Position numbers and translations under genes: made by a program. Shown here in pieces: positions 1 through 14,267 of a DNA stretch of 64,000 bases; the first letter of the stretch is position 1, and every line of letters begins with the position of its first letter. Origin of the DNA: Hypomyces perniciosus. Lineage: Eukaryota > Ascomycota > Sordariomycetes > Hypocreales > Hypocreaceae. The DNA lies in contig SPDT01000008.1 of NCBI GenBank assembly GCA_008477525.1, forward strand, positions 248,001 to 312,000, in the 5' to 3' direction. Below the pieces are notes generated by a model. The model worked only from the letters and a program-made list of their open reading frames with translations. It ran no database searches and had not been told where the DNA came from.

Positions 1-3000
1 GTCTTTTTAAGTATATTAGTGGTTTATTTAAAGTATTTATTAAGCTGTCTTTAATACTTTATATCTCTATTACCTTTAAAAGTATACTCTCTTCTTTTAT
101 ATTACCTATAAAGGTATTCTTTACTGCAGGAATATATATAAGGAAAAGTCTAAATTCTGGCTTATTTTCTTTAACTTTATTAAATAGCTTATTTAATTTA
201 GTTATAGATAGTTTATCTGCAATCTCTTTATTGCTATTAAAGAAGCTAGTTTTATTAAACTGCATATTCCTTATAATAATAACCTTTACTAGGCAAGGTA
301 ATTAAATGCAATATATATTATTTACAGTATAGTTAATAAAATATTTAATTAGCCCCCTAGGCTTAGTCTTAAATTCTCTCTTTTTCCGGCCAGCCTTACA
401 GTCTCTATTAAGTATATAGGCGCGGCAGCTATATATATTAAAATCGCTTTAATCTAGCTATAGGTCTGTGGAAGGCACCCTTATTAAAAGGGGCGCAAAG
501 TCGCGGAACTATTACTTTAATTTATCGATAGGTAATATTATATTAAGGCTGTATATAGGACTTATATTAATAATATACGCTATAGCTTTTGCGCTCTCTA
601 GCTATACGTTGGTTAAAAGACTTACAGCTTTAAGTATTTTAATCGATTTATTTATAACTTCCTGTCTTGCCTATTCTAAAATGCCGTTCAGCTTATATAT
701 ATAAAAAAAGGCAAGCTTTAAAATAATACCCGCTATATTAGCCTAGATCTAGAAGTATAATAAGCTTTTAACCGCGATTACAGCTTTCTTATTATTTTGC
801 CTAAAAAAGTATATAGAGATATTATATTGTATCTTTACTATATTTATAAAGTTAAAAAAGTATTAAAAATAGTTTCTTGTTTTTTATTTAGTAAAAGGCG
901 TATATATAGCTATATAGTGTATTTTTCTTTAAGTATTAGAAGCTAGTTATCCTTATTATAGCCTTCAAGATAGTCTTAAAGATCTTAGTGCACTTTAAAG
1001 AATAGTTTTAGTGCTTATCTATTAGATAGTCTGCAAGAGATAACCTGTTTCGCGTATATAAAAGTATAAGCCTTATATTCTATATATATAGTTCCTTTAA
1101 TATATATATTCCTTATATTCTTTATAAGTGCTTTAAGCGCTTCTAGGCTTAAATATTTTAATTATAGATACTAGAGCTGTTTAGAGTTATATTATAGTAT
1201 TAAAGGATTATATATTAGTCTTTTTCTACTTTTTAATGCTGTATAAATACCATAGTTTGCGTTAAAAAGTATAAAAAGAGCTATTAAGCTGCTTAATATA
1301 GTATATTTAAAGATAAAGGCAATATAAAGCAATAAAGGCGTATATTAAAAAAATAAAAGATTATACTTATACTTTACTTTCCCTATAATAGTATTTAAAT
1401 TGGCTGTACTGGTATAAAGTATATTATTGCACTTTATTAGCTAAATCCCTGCTTTTTAAAGCTTTAATAAAGATATAATATTAATATAGAATTTTTTAAC
1501 TATAGCTATATTTAAAAGCTTAATAAAGCGCGCTATTTTTTAATATAGATTATAGAGTATTTATTATTAAATAATAACCTCTTTTAATGATTTAATAGTT
1601 AATACTTTCTGCTTTAATATAGTCTTTTTCTATATTTAAGATAAAAGAGCCAGGAATAACGTAATTCCTGCTATTTATAAAATAAATAGCACTATATATA
1701 TTAAAGAGGGTACTTTAAAAGAGGCAGTAAAGCATATCTTATATATTAATATATATTAATATACTTATTAAGTATATTGCAGGGCTTATATCTTTTTTAT
1801 TAATTAGGCCTAAAGAGATTAAGGTACCTATAACTGTTAAAGCTATTCCTCTCTATATTAAAGCAGTAAGGTTAATACCCCTTTTACTAAGCTTCTTGCA
1901 GGTAGCCTGCTATTTATCTTTTTATAGGCGTGCGCGAATCTCTATAGCCTACTTAGGCATAAAAGGATTTTTCCCTTTTTTATTAAACCTTTTAATAAAT
2001 ATAGTATATACTTTACTATAGTTATTTAAAGGCTAAATATACCTTTTAAGTCTATAAAGGCACTCGTTATTAATAAAAGGCTTTAAGTATATATTATTAC
2101 TGCTTAATATATTATTAAAGTAGTTACTAAGTATTATATAAAAGTTATATATATAGTTCTTTATATTCTTTAAAGTATTTAAAAAAAGCTATTTAAATTA
2201 ATTAATATAAAAGATTTTATTTATTTTACTACTTTTAATTAGGCTATTTATATAGTATAAGTAGTAGGCAGTAAAGTTTAAACTAAAATATACTTTAATA
2301 GCTTTAAAGAAAGCTATTTAAAAAGCTATTTTTATAACCTTTAAAAGCTTATACCTTACTGCATTTATATAAATATATGCCTAATAAATATACTATACTT
2401 TTAGCCTAATATTCCTGCGCTCTGCTTTATACACTATATATTAATAGGATAAGTGTATTTCCTTATATATTATATCCTCGCGAAAAGCTAGTTAATCTTT
2501 AAACTTTTTAATAATTTAGTAAATAGTAAACTTAATATTAAAGTCCCTGTTATTATTATAGGCTGCTTTAATAGCAGTAGAAGCTAAGGCTGCAGCTTTA
2601 AAGTCTACTAAAACTATAGTATAAATACTAGAATTAACTATTTTTTAAATCTAATTTAGGATGATATTACTAGCCTTCCTTTTCTCTTTATTTAAGGTAA
2701 TATTAAACTGGTGCTCTTAAAGTATACTATTATAATAAGTAAAGATATTTACTGTAAAGGCATTAAAATTAAACTTTTATACTGTATACTCTTTTACTTC
2801 TGTTAAGGTAAATGGCTTAATAGTAGGGAAATAGTTATTTAGCTAATTAGGGAAATTAAAATTAATCCTATTCTAGACTTTAATAGTAGTTATATAGTTA
2901 GTTAAAATAGTAATTTATTTAATCTACTAGACTATTAATTCCAGCTTTATAAAAGTAATATCTTTTATACTATCTATTATAGAAAATAGCTTTAATAGCT

Positions 3001-3353
3001 TAAAGGCGAGGGTAAAGGGTATAAAGAGAGATATAATATTAAAGTAGAAGTTTCTAGTAACTCTAATAGTTACTACCCGGGCTTATAACTGTGGCAGAGC
3101 GCGGTACAGCTATATAGAGTATAGAGAGATGGGAAATGAAGCTTGATTCTATGAAAGAGAATATGCCATAGTGGCCTCGCTATATATATATATAGCTAAC
3201 ACAAAGAAAAAGCTGTATACAGGCGCTTACAGCGCCTGTATAGTCTAATATATTGCTTACGCGATATGTATATTAGCTTGTATCTGCTAACAAAGCAGAT
3301 AAAAGCTCCCTAGCGCCGGCAAGCGGTAGGGCCCCGGCCTACTTAACCTAACA
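1..3353 (-). mobile_element. Ty1/copia retrotransposon, partial RIP-degraded copy A
   Basis: The minus strand reads as copia Pol interrupted by many stop codons. Integrase C-terminal and linker sequence can be followed at about 50-1,100: a GCRAYVL-like segment near 350-420, then FNKTSFF and FNKVKENKPEF at 59-265, which is the only stretch still open. Stops sit where Gln or Trp codons would be expected and TpA is extremely common, as RIP (CpA to TpA) leaves. The copy continues beyond the left edge of the window. Its right end is the LTR at 3,090-3,353, which for a minus-strand element is the 5' LTR. Positions 1-2,640 align by eye with 5,811-8,460 and 2,640-3,089 with 8,750-8,840 plus 16,041-16,364, so this is a second copy of the element to its right. 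Confidence 0.8.
3090..3353 (-). repeat. Copia LTR shared by copies A and B
   Basis: This 264-bp long terminal repeat begins TGTGGCAGAGC and ends CCTAACA on the plus strand, giving the usual TG...CA ends. Matching copies lie at 16,365-16,641 (same orientation) and 8,480-8,745 (inverted). It is less AT-rich than its surroundings and keeps the GGGCCCCGGCC block near its plus-strand right end. It is the 3' LTR of copy B and the 5' LTR of copy A, an LTR-internal-LTR-internal arrangement. Confidence 0.85.
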
Positions 3354-6300
3354 ATACTTATAAACTTATATAATTAAATAGTAATTTAATGCAAAAAAGC
3401 ATTATACTTTTAATTTAATTTATTAAAGGAGGAGAACTTAGTTTACTTTAAAAAGGCTGCTGCTTTAGGCAGCAGTAATAATAATAACGATAATAATACC
3501 GTTTATACGCAAGTATATAAAGGCTAGAAAGCTTTTAAAGAATAGTTATTATAGTAATAGAATGCGCCCTTTATAATATATAGCCTATAGGCTAAAATTA
3601 ACTGGTTTCCTGTATTTTTATATATTTTATTTTAATAACTATCTATCTATTAAATTTAATAATACTTTAAAATACTTAAAGCGCTGCTATAATAAAGCTT
3701 TAATAAACTTATTAGTACGTATAAAGTTAATAAAAAGATAAGAAACTATAAATAATTTTTTGTAATATTCCTGCTAAAGCTATATATTTTATATATTAAT
3801 ATAATATAAATAAATATTAATTTATATACTCTCTTTAATTATAAAGTATATAGTTAATTAATTATTATAGTTAATATTTTAGTTAATATTAGGCTTAAAC
3901 TTTATTTTTAAAAAAAGTAATATAAATTTATAGCCTTTTTTGCTATTTAAGTAAAAGGAAACAATTTAGCTTTTATTATAGATATACTAATAATACTTTA
4001 ATATATTGTATTTTATAAAATAAAGCCTAAGAAAAGTATAATAAAATACCTTTAAAATAGTCTTTAAGTATTTATATTATTAGTAAAGGAAGTATCGCTT
4101 AAAGTAGTTAAAACCTCTATTTCTCCTCTCCTTTTATATTAAAGAGCTAGGAAATATTATATATATAAATAGCAGATTAACTAGTTAACTGCTTTAAAGT
4201 GCTTTTTACTAGAGTTAATTAAATACTATAATAAAGTTAAAGCGCGATAAGCTATATTAGGCTTTATTATAATAGCTATATAAAGTATTAATTTTATTTT
4301 CTTTTAATATATATTAATAATTGCATTTAAAGCCTATAATATATTTTTTTAAACCTTTATAATAGGTATTAAAATTATAAAAAGCTATCTTCCTTTATTA
4401 GACTTAAATTATTTTATAATTTTCTTTAAATAGGTTTTATAAGAAAAGTATATTTTATACTTTATACAGTTATAGGTGATTTAATCTTTAAAAACTACTA
4501 TATATCTCCTTTATTATAAAGTTTATACTTTACTTTTAAAGTATTTAGTAATTTAATATAAAGAGCTTTATTATTATAATGATATATAATTAAAGTATTT
4601 TTTATATAAAATATAATAAAAAGTTTTTAAACTTTATTATAAAGAGGATAGGGCTTTTTAAACCTTAAAATTAACCTTTATTGCTTTAAGGTTAAAGATA
4701 GTTTATTAAACTATAACTTTAGTAAGTTCTTAAAGCTATATAAAGCTTTCGCGAGCTTTAAATAAATATTCAGTTACTTAAAACCTTTAAAGAGCTTATA
4801 TATAATTAATTTTAAGTTTTTATCCTTTAAAGTATTAAAAAAAGTATTTTTAATATAATACTATTTTAATTTAAAGTTAAATTTTACTATAAAAGTAATA
4901 AATATATAGAAAGAATATACTATTAATATAGCTATATATATACTCTTTATAATAAAGTACTTTTATAAATCCCTATAAACTATTAAATAAACTTTATAGC
5001 ATTTTAGATTTTTATTTTAATTAAATTTATAAGTAAAAACTTAATATATTAATAATAGCTTTATTATTACCTTTAAATATAATATCTTTTACTAAATCCC
5101 TTTTATATATAGAGAATTAATTTTATTATATATAGTTTATTTAAACTTATTTTTAAATAAATATTTTATAAGCTTTTTTTAATCTTTTAGCGGTTTCGCT
5201 AAATCCTTTTAATAAATATTTAATTTATTAAAAGCTATATTTTTCTTAAAGGAAAATTTATAGTTTATTATTATATTAAAAACAGTAACTATTATTTCTA
5301 TACTCTTTAATTTATTATTTATTAGCTTTTATTAATTAGGCAGCAGTTAATATAATATTCAATTAAAAAGCCTAGTAATTGTTAAGTATATATTAAATAT
5401 ATTATCTTTAAAAGTAGTATTTAAGGTATATACTTTAATTTTATATACTAGGAAATATTTATTAGCCTTTTTTATAGGTTATTTCCTTTACAGTTTTAAG
5501 CTTTTATAAATATTAGCTACTGCTTTACTGCTTAAAGCATTATTAGCTAGTATTTCTTTAAAAGTTTACTGTTTTTTTATAAAAGGAAATAAATCTTTTA
5601 TATATTAATTTACTTTTAACTTTAATAAACTATCCTCTTTTATTAAATTATATACCTTTAATATATAAAGCTATTCTTTTATTATATCCCTTTCTATAAA
5701 AAAGGGTAAATTATTTATAAAAGTATTACTTAAAATCCCTATTAAGGCACTAATATTATCTATAAAGATTAATTATTTTAAATTAACCGTTAATATTTAA
5801 AGACTAAAAGGTTTATTTAAATACATTAATAGTTTATTTATACTATCTATTAAACTGTCTTTAATACTTTATATTTCTGCTACTTTTAAAAGTATACTTT
5901 CTTTTTTTATATTACCTATAAAGGTATTCTTTAGTGCAGGAATATATATTAAAAAGAATTTGAATTCTAGTTTATTTTCTTTAAATTTATTAAATAAGTT
6001 ATTTAATTTAACTATAAATAGCTTATTTATAATCTTTTTATTACTATTAAAAAAGCTAGTTTTATTAAACTATATATTCTTTATAATAATTACTTTTATT
6101 AAACTAAATAAATAAATATAATATATATTATTTACAGTATAGCTAACAAAATATCTAATTAGCCCCTTAGGTTTAGTTTTAAATTCTTTCCTTTTTTTAG
6201 CTAGCTTTATAGTCTTAATTAAATATATAAGTGCAGTAGCTATATATATAAAGACTGCTTTAATTTAGCTATAGGTCTATAAAAGGCTTTTTTATTAAAA

Positions 6301-8474
6301 GGGGTATAAAGTCGCAGAACTATTATTTTAATTTATAAATAAATAATATTATATGAAAGCTATATATAAAATTTATATTAATAATATATACTATAGCTTT
6401 TATACTTTTTAACTATAAGTCAGTTAAAAGACTTATAGCTTTTAGTATTTTAATTAATTTATTTATAATTTTTTAACCTACTTATTTTAAAGCGCTATTT
6501 AGCTTATATATATAGGAAAGGGTAAATTTAAAGATAATACCCTTTATATTAGCCTAGATTTAAAAGTATAATAAACTTTTAACTGCAATTACAGCTTTTT
6601 TATTATTTTACTTAAAAAAGTATATAAAGATATTATATTATATCTTTACTGTATTTATAAAGTTGAAAAAAGCATTCAAAATAGTATTTTATTCTTTATT
6701 TAGTAAAGGGCGTATATATAACTATATAGCATATTTTCTTTTAAGCATTAAAAGCCAGTTATTTTTATTATAGCTTTAAGGATAGTTTTAGAGATCCTAG
6801 TATACTTTAAAAAAGAGTTTTAGCACTTATTTATTAAATCGTCTATAAAGGATAACCTACTTTATATATATAAAAGTATAAGCCTTATAATCTATATATA
6901 TAATTCCTTTAATATATATATTCTTTATATTTTTTATAAGTACTTTAAGCGCCTCTAGGCTTAAATATTTTAATTATAAATGCCAGAGCTATTCCAAGTT
7001 ATAGTATAATATTAAGGGATTATATATTAGTCTTTTTTTACTTTTTAATACTATATAAATACTATAGTTTATATTAGGAAGTATTAAAAATGCTATTAAA
7101 CTATTTAATATAGTATACTTAAAGACAGGGGCAATATAAAGTAATAAAGGTTTATATTAAAGAAATAAAAAATAATACTTATACTCGACTTTCCCTATAA
7201 TAGTATTTAAATTAGCTATACTAGTATAAAGTATATTATTATACCCTATTAACTAAATCTTTATTTTTTAAACCTTTAATAACAATATAATATTAATATA
7301 AAATCCTTCAACTATAGCTATATCTATAAGCTTAATAAAGCGCACTATCTTTTAATATAGATTATAGAGAGTATTTTTTAATAATTGATATCCTTTACTA
7401 ATTATAAAGTAATTAACTCCTTTTACTTTAATATAGTCTTTTTTTATATTTAAAATAAAAGAGTTAGGAATAAAGTAATTTCTATTATTTATAAAATAAA
7501 TAATATTATATATATTAAAGAAAGTGCTTTAAAAGAGGCAGTAAAGTATATCTTATATATTAGTATATATTAATACATTTATTAAATATACTATAAGGCT
7601 TATATCTTTTTTATTAATTAGATTTAAAGAAATTAAAGCAGCTATAACAGTTAAAGCTATTCTTTTTTATATTAAGGCAGTAAAGTTAATACCCCTTTTA
7701 TTAAACTTTTTACAGGTAACCTACTATTTATCTTTTTATAGGCGCGCGCAAATCTCTATAGTTTATTTAGGTATAAAAGTATATTTCCTTTTTTTATTAA
7801 GCCTTTTACCAAGTGCAGCTTATACTTTATTATAGTTATTTAAAGGCTATATATACCTTTTAGGTCTATAAAGGCATTCTTTATTAATAAAAGGCTTTAA
7901 GTGTATATTACTACTATTTAATATATTATCTAAGCAGTAATTAAGTACTATATAAAGCTATAAGTATGGTTTTCTATATTTTTTATATTATTTAAAAACA
8001 GTTAACTAAGCTAATTAAAAGAGAAGCTCTTTTTTTTACTGCTTTTAATTAAGCTATCTATATAGAATAATTAGTAGGCAGTAAAGCTTAAAGTAAAGTA
8101 TACTTTAATAGCTTTAAAAAAAGCTATTTAAAAAGCTATTCCTATAACTTTAAAAAGCTTATACTTTACTGTATTCGCGTAAATATATACCTAGTAGGTA
8201 TACTATACTTTTAGCTTAATATTCCTATACTCTGCTTTATATAATATATATTAGTAGGATAAATATATTTTTTTATATATTATATCTTTATAAAGAGTTA
8301 GTTAATCTTTAAGCTTTTTAATAATTTAGCGAATAGTAAACTTTATATTAAAATCCTTATTATTATTATAGGCTGCTTTAAGAGCAGTAAAGGCTAAAGC
8401 TGCAGCTTAAAGGTTTACTAGGATTAAAGTATAAATACTAGAGTTAACTATCTTCTAGATTTACTTTAAAATAA

Positions 8475-8750
8475 TAACTTGTTGGGTTAAGTAGGCCGGG
8501 GCCCTACCGCTTACTGGCGCTAGGGAGCTCTTATCTGCTATGTAAGCAGATATAAGCTGATACATACACCGCGTAAGCGATGTATTAGACTATATAGGCG
8601 CTTATAAAGCGCCTGCATACAGCTTCTTCTTTGTGTTAGCTATATATATATATAGTGAGGCCACTACAGCATATTCTGTTTTATAGAATCAACCTTCGTT
8701 TCCTATCTCTCTATACTCCATATAGCTGTACTGCGCTCCGCTATATAACT
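8475..8750 (+). repeat. Solo copia LTR inserted in copy B, with 5-bp target duplication
   Basis: The LTR spans 8,480-8,745 and is inverted relative to the other two copies: it starts TGTTGGGTTAAGTAGG and ends CTCCGCTATA. It is flanked by TAACT at 8,475-8,479 and again at 8,746-8,750. Copy B sequence continues on both sides (TTTAAAATAATAACT on the left, TTAGCCTTTTTCTTT on the right). It is what remains of an element of the same family that inserted in the opposite orientation and was reduced by LTR-LTR recombination. Confidence 0.85.
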
Positions 8751-8846
8751 TTAGCCTTTTTCTTTTTAATATCGCTATTAATAAAGAATTAATACTCTTA
8801 AAGTATATTATTATAGTAAGTAAAGATATTAACTAAAAAGGGGTTA

Positions 8847-9008
8847 TATCACAGCACCACACCTGCCCTCTAATAACTCATTAGCATCACGTGCGTCCTT
8901 ATATAATAACTTAGTCCTATACCTTCAAACCATATTCTTATAGCTTCTTGCCTTATTTAAGGCACAATAAAGATATTACCTTAACCCGCTATTCTGTATA
9001 CTGTAATA
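8847..9008 (+). repeat. 5' LTR of the gypsy chromovirus
   Basis: This 162-bp LTR starts TATCACAGCACC and ends ATACTGTAATA, mutated from TGTCACGGCAC and GTGCCGTGATA in the 3' copy. It carries many more C-to-T and G-to-A differences than the 3' LTR; for example CCTCACGTGATAAC there reads CCTTATATAATAAC here. Confidence 0.85.
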
Positions 9009-12000
9009 GTTTATACCTTCCTATAACAACTGCGCTATTACCCCTAGCCCTTAACCCTGCCTAAAAAGAATTAATAAAATCGCTAATAGCCTAGTCGTAA
9101 TACTATAAAGAGCCCTATATCTTACAGGAAATTCACTAATCCCTAACTATAGCAAAACCTTAAGCCTAAAAGCTTATATCCCTGCAGTAAAGAATATACC
9201 TTAGCCTAGCTCTTTAGCCTATACCTAATTCCCTAGCCTGCATTTAACCTAAAAATACTAAAGTGAAAATAAAAGGCATAGAAAGGGACCTTAATTAGAA
9301 AGTAAAGCTTGCTAATTATTTCTATAACTAGCCTTATATCTATATTATCTTAAAAGCTTATAATAATAATTATAACCTAATTTTATAGCTTTAAGCACTA
9401 AAACTTAAATAGTTTTTTAATATTATTTTTAATTACTTTTAAAACTAAAAATATAACTTTAATATAGCCTTAAAATAAAAGGAGTTTAAGAATACTGCTA
9501 TTATTAAAAACCTAAAGTTTATTTAATATAAAGTTTAAAGCTAAAGTAATATAATTAATAAATTTATTAAAGCTAAAAGTAATAATATTTTAAAGTATTA
9601 AATTAATAACTTTAAAGATAAATTTAATATTAAGGATAAAGATATAAAAACCTATTAATAAAAGTATATAAACTAGCGTTTTACTATACTATACAATATT
9701 ATAATTAATACTAAGTATTTTAATACCCTTTATAAATATATCCTTTATATTAGCAGTTAATTAAATAGTAATACCTATAATTTAATATAAAAGGTATTTA
9801 ACTATATTATAATAAAAAAGGATAACTATATAATATAAAAATAAGGAAATAGTAAAACGTTTATTAAATTTTTAAACTTATAATATAAAACTTTTAACCT
9901 TTTATAATTTACTGCTTAAAAGTTTAATACCTATTATATAGTAAATAAGCCATTTTAGAACTTTATTACTAAGTTCTATAAACTAATAGCCTAAGCTAAT
10001 AAAACTAATACCTAAAAGGTTAATGCCTTTTGCCTTAAAGTATTTAAAGAAATAGCTGCTGCTTTAATTAATAAAAGTAATAAGCCTATAAGTAAAGATA
10101 ATTAGTTTATTTAAAGAACTTTTAATTAAAAAGTTTATAATAACCTTAAAGAGTAGGCCTATTATACTAAACTTAAAGGCGACTGTAAGTTTAAAAAGCT
10201 AAATAGTAACTATACTCTTTAATAAGCCCTGCCTTAAAATAAGTTAAACCCTTTAAAGTAAAAAGATATAGGCAATCCTATATAGTTAAATGCTATATCC
10301 TTTACTTTATAATATAAAAAATACCGACAACTTTATAATATATACTATTATTATAGCAGCTAATATATAGTTAATAACTATATAGAAAAGCAGAAAGCTG
10401 ACACTATAAGACTTTAAACCCTATAGGGATATAGTGGCGGCTTTTTAAGATGCAGAATGTATTGAGGTAATAGCACTATAGCGCCTTAAGGCAGGGTATA
10501 TATCCTAAGCCAGGGAAAAGGTATACCGGCATTATAAGTTCCTATTCCCTAGTTCCTGCAGTACCAGCATTTCTTAACTTAAAGAAATAGCCTGTTATAT
10601 TATAAGAACCTATTCCTATACCATATTAATAAGACCAGCTTTATCAAAAGATTAGTTACCTTTAGCGATATACTTGCCTATAAAGATATAACTTTTAATA
10701 TAAAAAAGCAGGGAAAAGAGTAGCTTCCTAATAATATTATATTAAAAAGCGCAATAAAATATCGGAATAGCCTATAAACCTAATACCTTTATAGATATAA
10801 TAAATTATTATTAATAATAGACTATTGATTTTAAATGCTATAGATAGTAAATTACTATTTATCTATACTATATTATTCCTTATGCATTTACCGGTAACTG
10901 TATTAACCTTTATTAATAGTGGCTGCTTAATATAAAGCTTTATAGACTAGCATTTTCTCTAAAAGTCCTAAATCCTAATAATATAATTGCCTAGACTAAA
11001 GAGCCTTATTTTAGCTAATAGTAAAGCAGCAGTATAGCTTACTAACTATATAATCCTAAATATAAGAATAGGGGAATATAGAGAGCTGTATATATTTTTT
11101 ATTATTAATCTTTTAAATTAAAACCCCTTTATCCTTAAAATACTATAGCTATAGCAATATAATCTTAATATTAACTGGCCTATATTAATAGTTACTTTTA
11201 ATTTATAATATTATTTAATAAATTATTGCCTTTAAACCTACACTATATTAATAATTTTTAGCCTAATAACTATGTTATATAATATTAATATTTTAAGTGA
11301 ACCTTTAAAGTTAATACTTTATACTATTAGCAAGAAATAAAATAATATATTAAAGAGGATAAAAAAAAAGGTTAAAAAGAAAGTTAAGTTTTAAGCCTAT
11401 ATTAAAAGTATACTAAATGAAACAATGCCTTAATAGGGAGAAAGGGACCTATATATTAACCTTATATTAATATTAAAGTAAAATCACTACTGTATTTATT
11501 AACTTAATAACTATAAAGGATTAAAGACTAAAGTATAAATAATATTAAATAAGCCTTTAATACTAGTCTTAATAACGCCTATAGCTAATAGCTATTAATA
11601 TCTATATTAATATAACCTAATATAACTCTTTAAGCTAAATATACTAATACCTAATAAGCCTATAGTAGTGGCGCTATATAAGTAACTTAATTTAATAGAT
11701 ATTTAAATATCTGCTATAATATTATTTATCTAATTCTATAAATATTTATTTGCTTAATATATAAAACTAACCTAGGCAGACCTGGTAAAAGATATATAGG
11801 AATAGGAATATAAAGTATACTGACTATTAGAGTTTAATAAAGATACTTTTATAAGCGTGTTATAAAGATAGGGCAGCTTTGCAGCAGTATAAGTATTATT
11901 CCCTATAGCTTTTTACGATTTCCTTGTGCACTGCTATAATAAAAAGTACTTTTAAGGGATATTTAAGTTTAATATCGATAAGTTTATAAAAGTAAAGCCA

Positions 12001-14267
12001 GAACTAACAGAAAATAATATTTAAAAGAAACTTTTTAATTAACTATAAAATAAAATTATTAGCTTCCCTTTATAATTAGTAAATAAGCTTCCTTTTAAGA
12101 GATTATAAAACTATAAAATTAAGCTTTTATTAGGGAAAGAACCACTATATTGAAAGAACTGCTTAATATTACTAAATAAATTCCAGGTTATAAGAAAATA
12201 GCTAGACGAGAACCTAGCTAAAAGATTTATTAAAGAATCTAGAGTAAGATATACTGCCTCTCTACTTTTTGCTATAAAACTTAAAAGAAGTATCCGCATT
12301 TATTAAAACTATTAAAGCTTTAATAATATTACTATAAAGAATTATTACCTATTACTGCTAATCTAGGAGATATTAAATGCTCTGTATAATATTAGATTTT
12401 ATACTAAACTGGATATAATAGCCGCCTTTAATAAACTTAGAATCGCAGAGGGATATAAATAGAAGACAGCTTTTATAACCTAGTTTAGGCTGTTTAAAAC
12501 CCTCGTTATACCTTTCAGTCTTTATAATGCCCTAGCCTTTTTTTAATACTATATTAATTATACTTTATATAATTTACTTAATAAGATTTATATAGCCTAC
12601 TTTAATAATATCCTGGTCTATTTAGCTATATAAAAGGAATACTAATAATATATATAAAAAGTTATAAATAAATTAATTAATATAAGTCTTTAAGTCGATA
12701 TTAAAAAATGCAAATTTAAGACAATAAAAATAAAATACTTTAACTTAATTATTATAAGTAATAGTATTAAAATAAATATTAAGAAAGTGGCTGTAATTAT
12801 AAGTTAAAAGAGACCCTTAAACCTCCGCGAACTTTAACGCTTCCTAGGCTTTGCGAATTTCTATTGGCAGTTTATTAAAGACTTTTTTAATATCTATAAA
12901 CCTTTAAACAGCCTTTTAAGAAAAGATATACTGTAGAATTAAATAGAACTTTATACTGCTGCGTTTAACTGTCTTAAAACTTAATTTATAACTGCCTTAA
13001 TCCTCGCCTTCTTTAATTATAATAAAAAGATAGTCTTAAAAATAAATACTTTAAACTAGGCATTTAATAGTATTCTCTTTTAATATAATAAAGATAATAT
13101 TTTGCAATTAATAATATACTTTTTATTAAAGCATTTACCTATTAAATATAATTATAAGATTTATAATAAAGAACTTTTAGCTATTATTAAATTATTAAAA
13201 GAATAGCGCTTTAAGCTTTAAAGTATAGAAAATGAATTTAAGATTATTATAGACTATAAAAACCTAGAATATTTTATAACTATTAAAGTATTAAATTAAA
13301 GATAAATCCACTAGTTTCAATTCTTATCCTAGTATAATTTCTAGATTATTTATTAGCTTAAATTAAAAGCAGTAAAGCTAAATGTATTAAGTAGGAGATT
13401 TTAAAATATCCTAGTAAAGTTAAACTAAGATAATAGTGAATTAAAAAAAAGAAAAAAAACTTTACTCTTAGAAAGCCGCTTTAACCCCTATACCTATACC
13501 GATATTACAGTAAGTATAAATAATAAGAACCTATTTACTGTAATAACTAACACTTTAATCCTAAACTTAAAGATATTAATTAATAGAATAATTAATAAAG
13601 CCTATAAAATATTAAATATAGCGAGTATTATAATATAGGCGCTTTAAGACCTAGCTATTTAATAATAGCCTAAAAGTATTTAAAGTAACTTAAAGGCAGC
13701 GATATAAGACTTTTAAATCCGCAGTAATTAAATATATTACTAGAAATAACTTTTCCTCCTGCTAATAGATAAAGTAAAGATATAAATTATATACTAAATA
13801 TACTTTTCCAGGCTAAGGGGATACTTAAAATAAGTAAAAACGCTAGACCTCTTTAACTGTATATATTAGTGGCTATGAATATTAGCTAATGTTAATACTT
13901 TTATTAAAGGTTATAACCTATACTTTTAAATAAAGTTAAGTAAATCTACTTCCCTAAAATTCCTAAAACTATTACTAATATTATTCTAAGCCTAAAGTAA
14001 TATTTTAATAAACTATATTACGCTACTGCTTAACTATAACTAATAAGGCTTAATCTATAAGAATATCCTTATAGTGGTATACCGCTTAATAAAGATACAC
14101 TACTTTATCGCTACCTATATATTTAATACTAAAGAACTTACCAATGCCTTTATTTTATATATCTATACCTTATATAGAGCCCTAGAAACAATTATATTAG
14201 ACCAAGGTATCTAGTTTATATCTAAATTCAAAAAGCAGCTATCCTAATAACTTGGAATTCATTTTAA

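Noticed and set aside
468..704. A 78-codon plus-strand frame with hydrophobic residues.
   Set aside because: It lies opposite the copia integrase/linker reading on the minus strand and is an artefact of AT-rich sequence.
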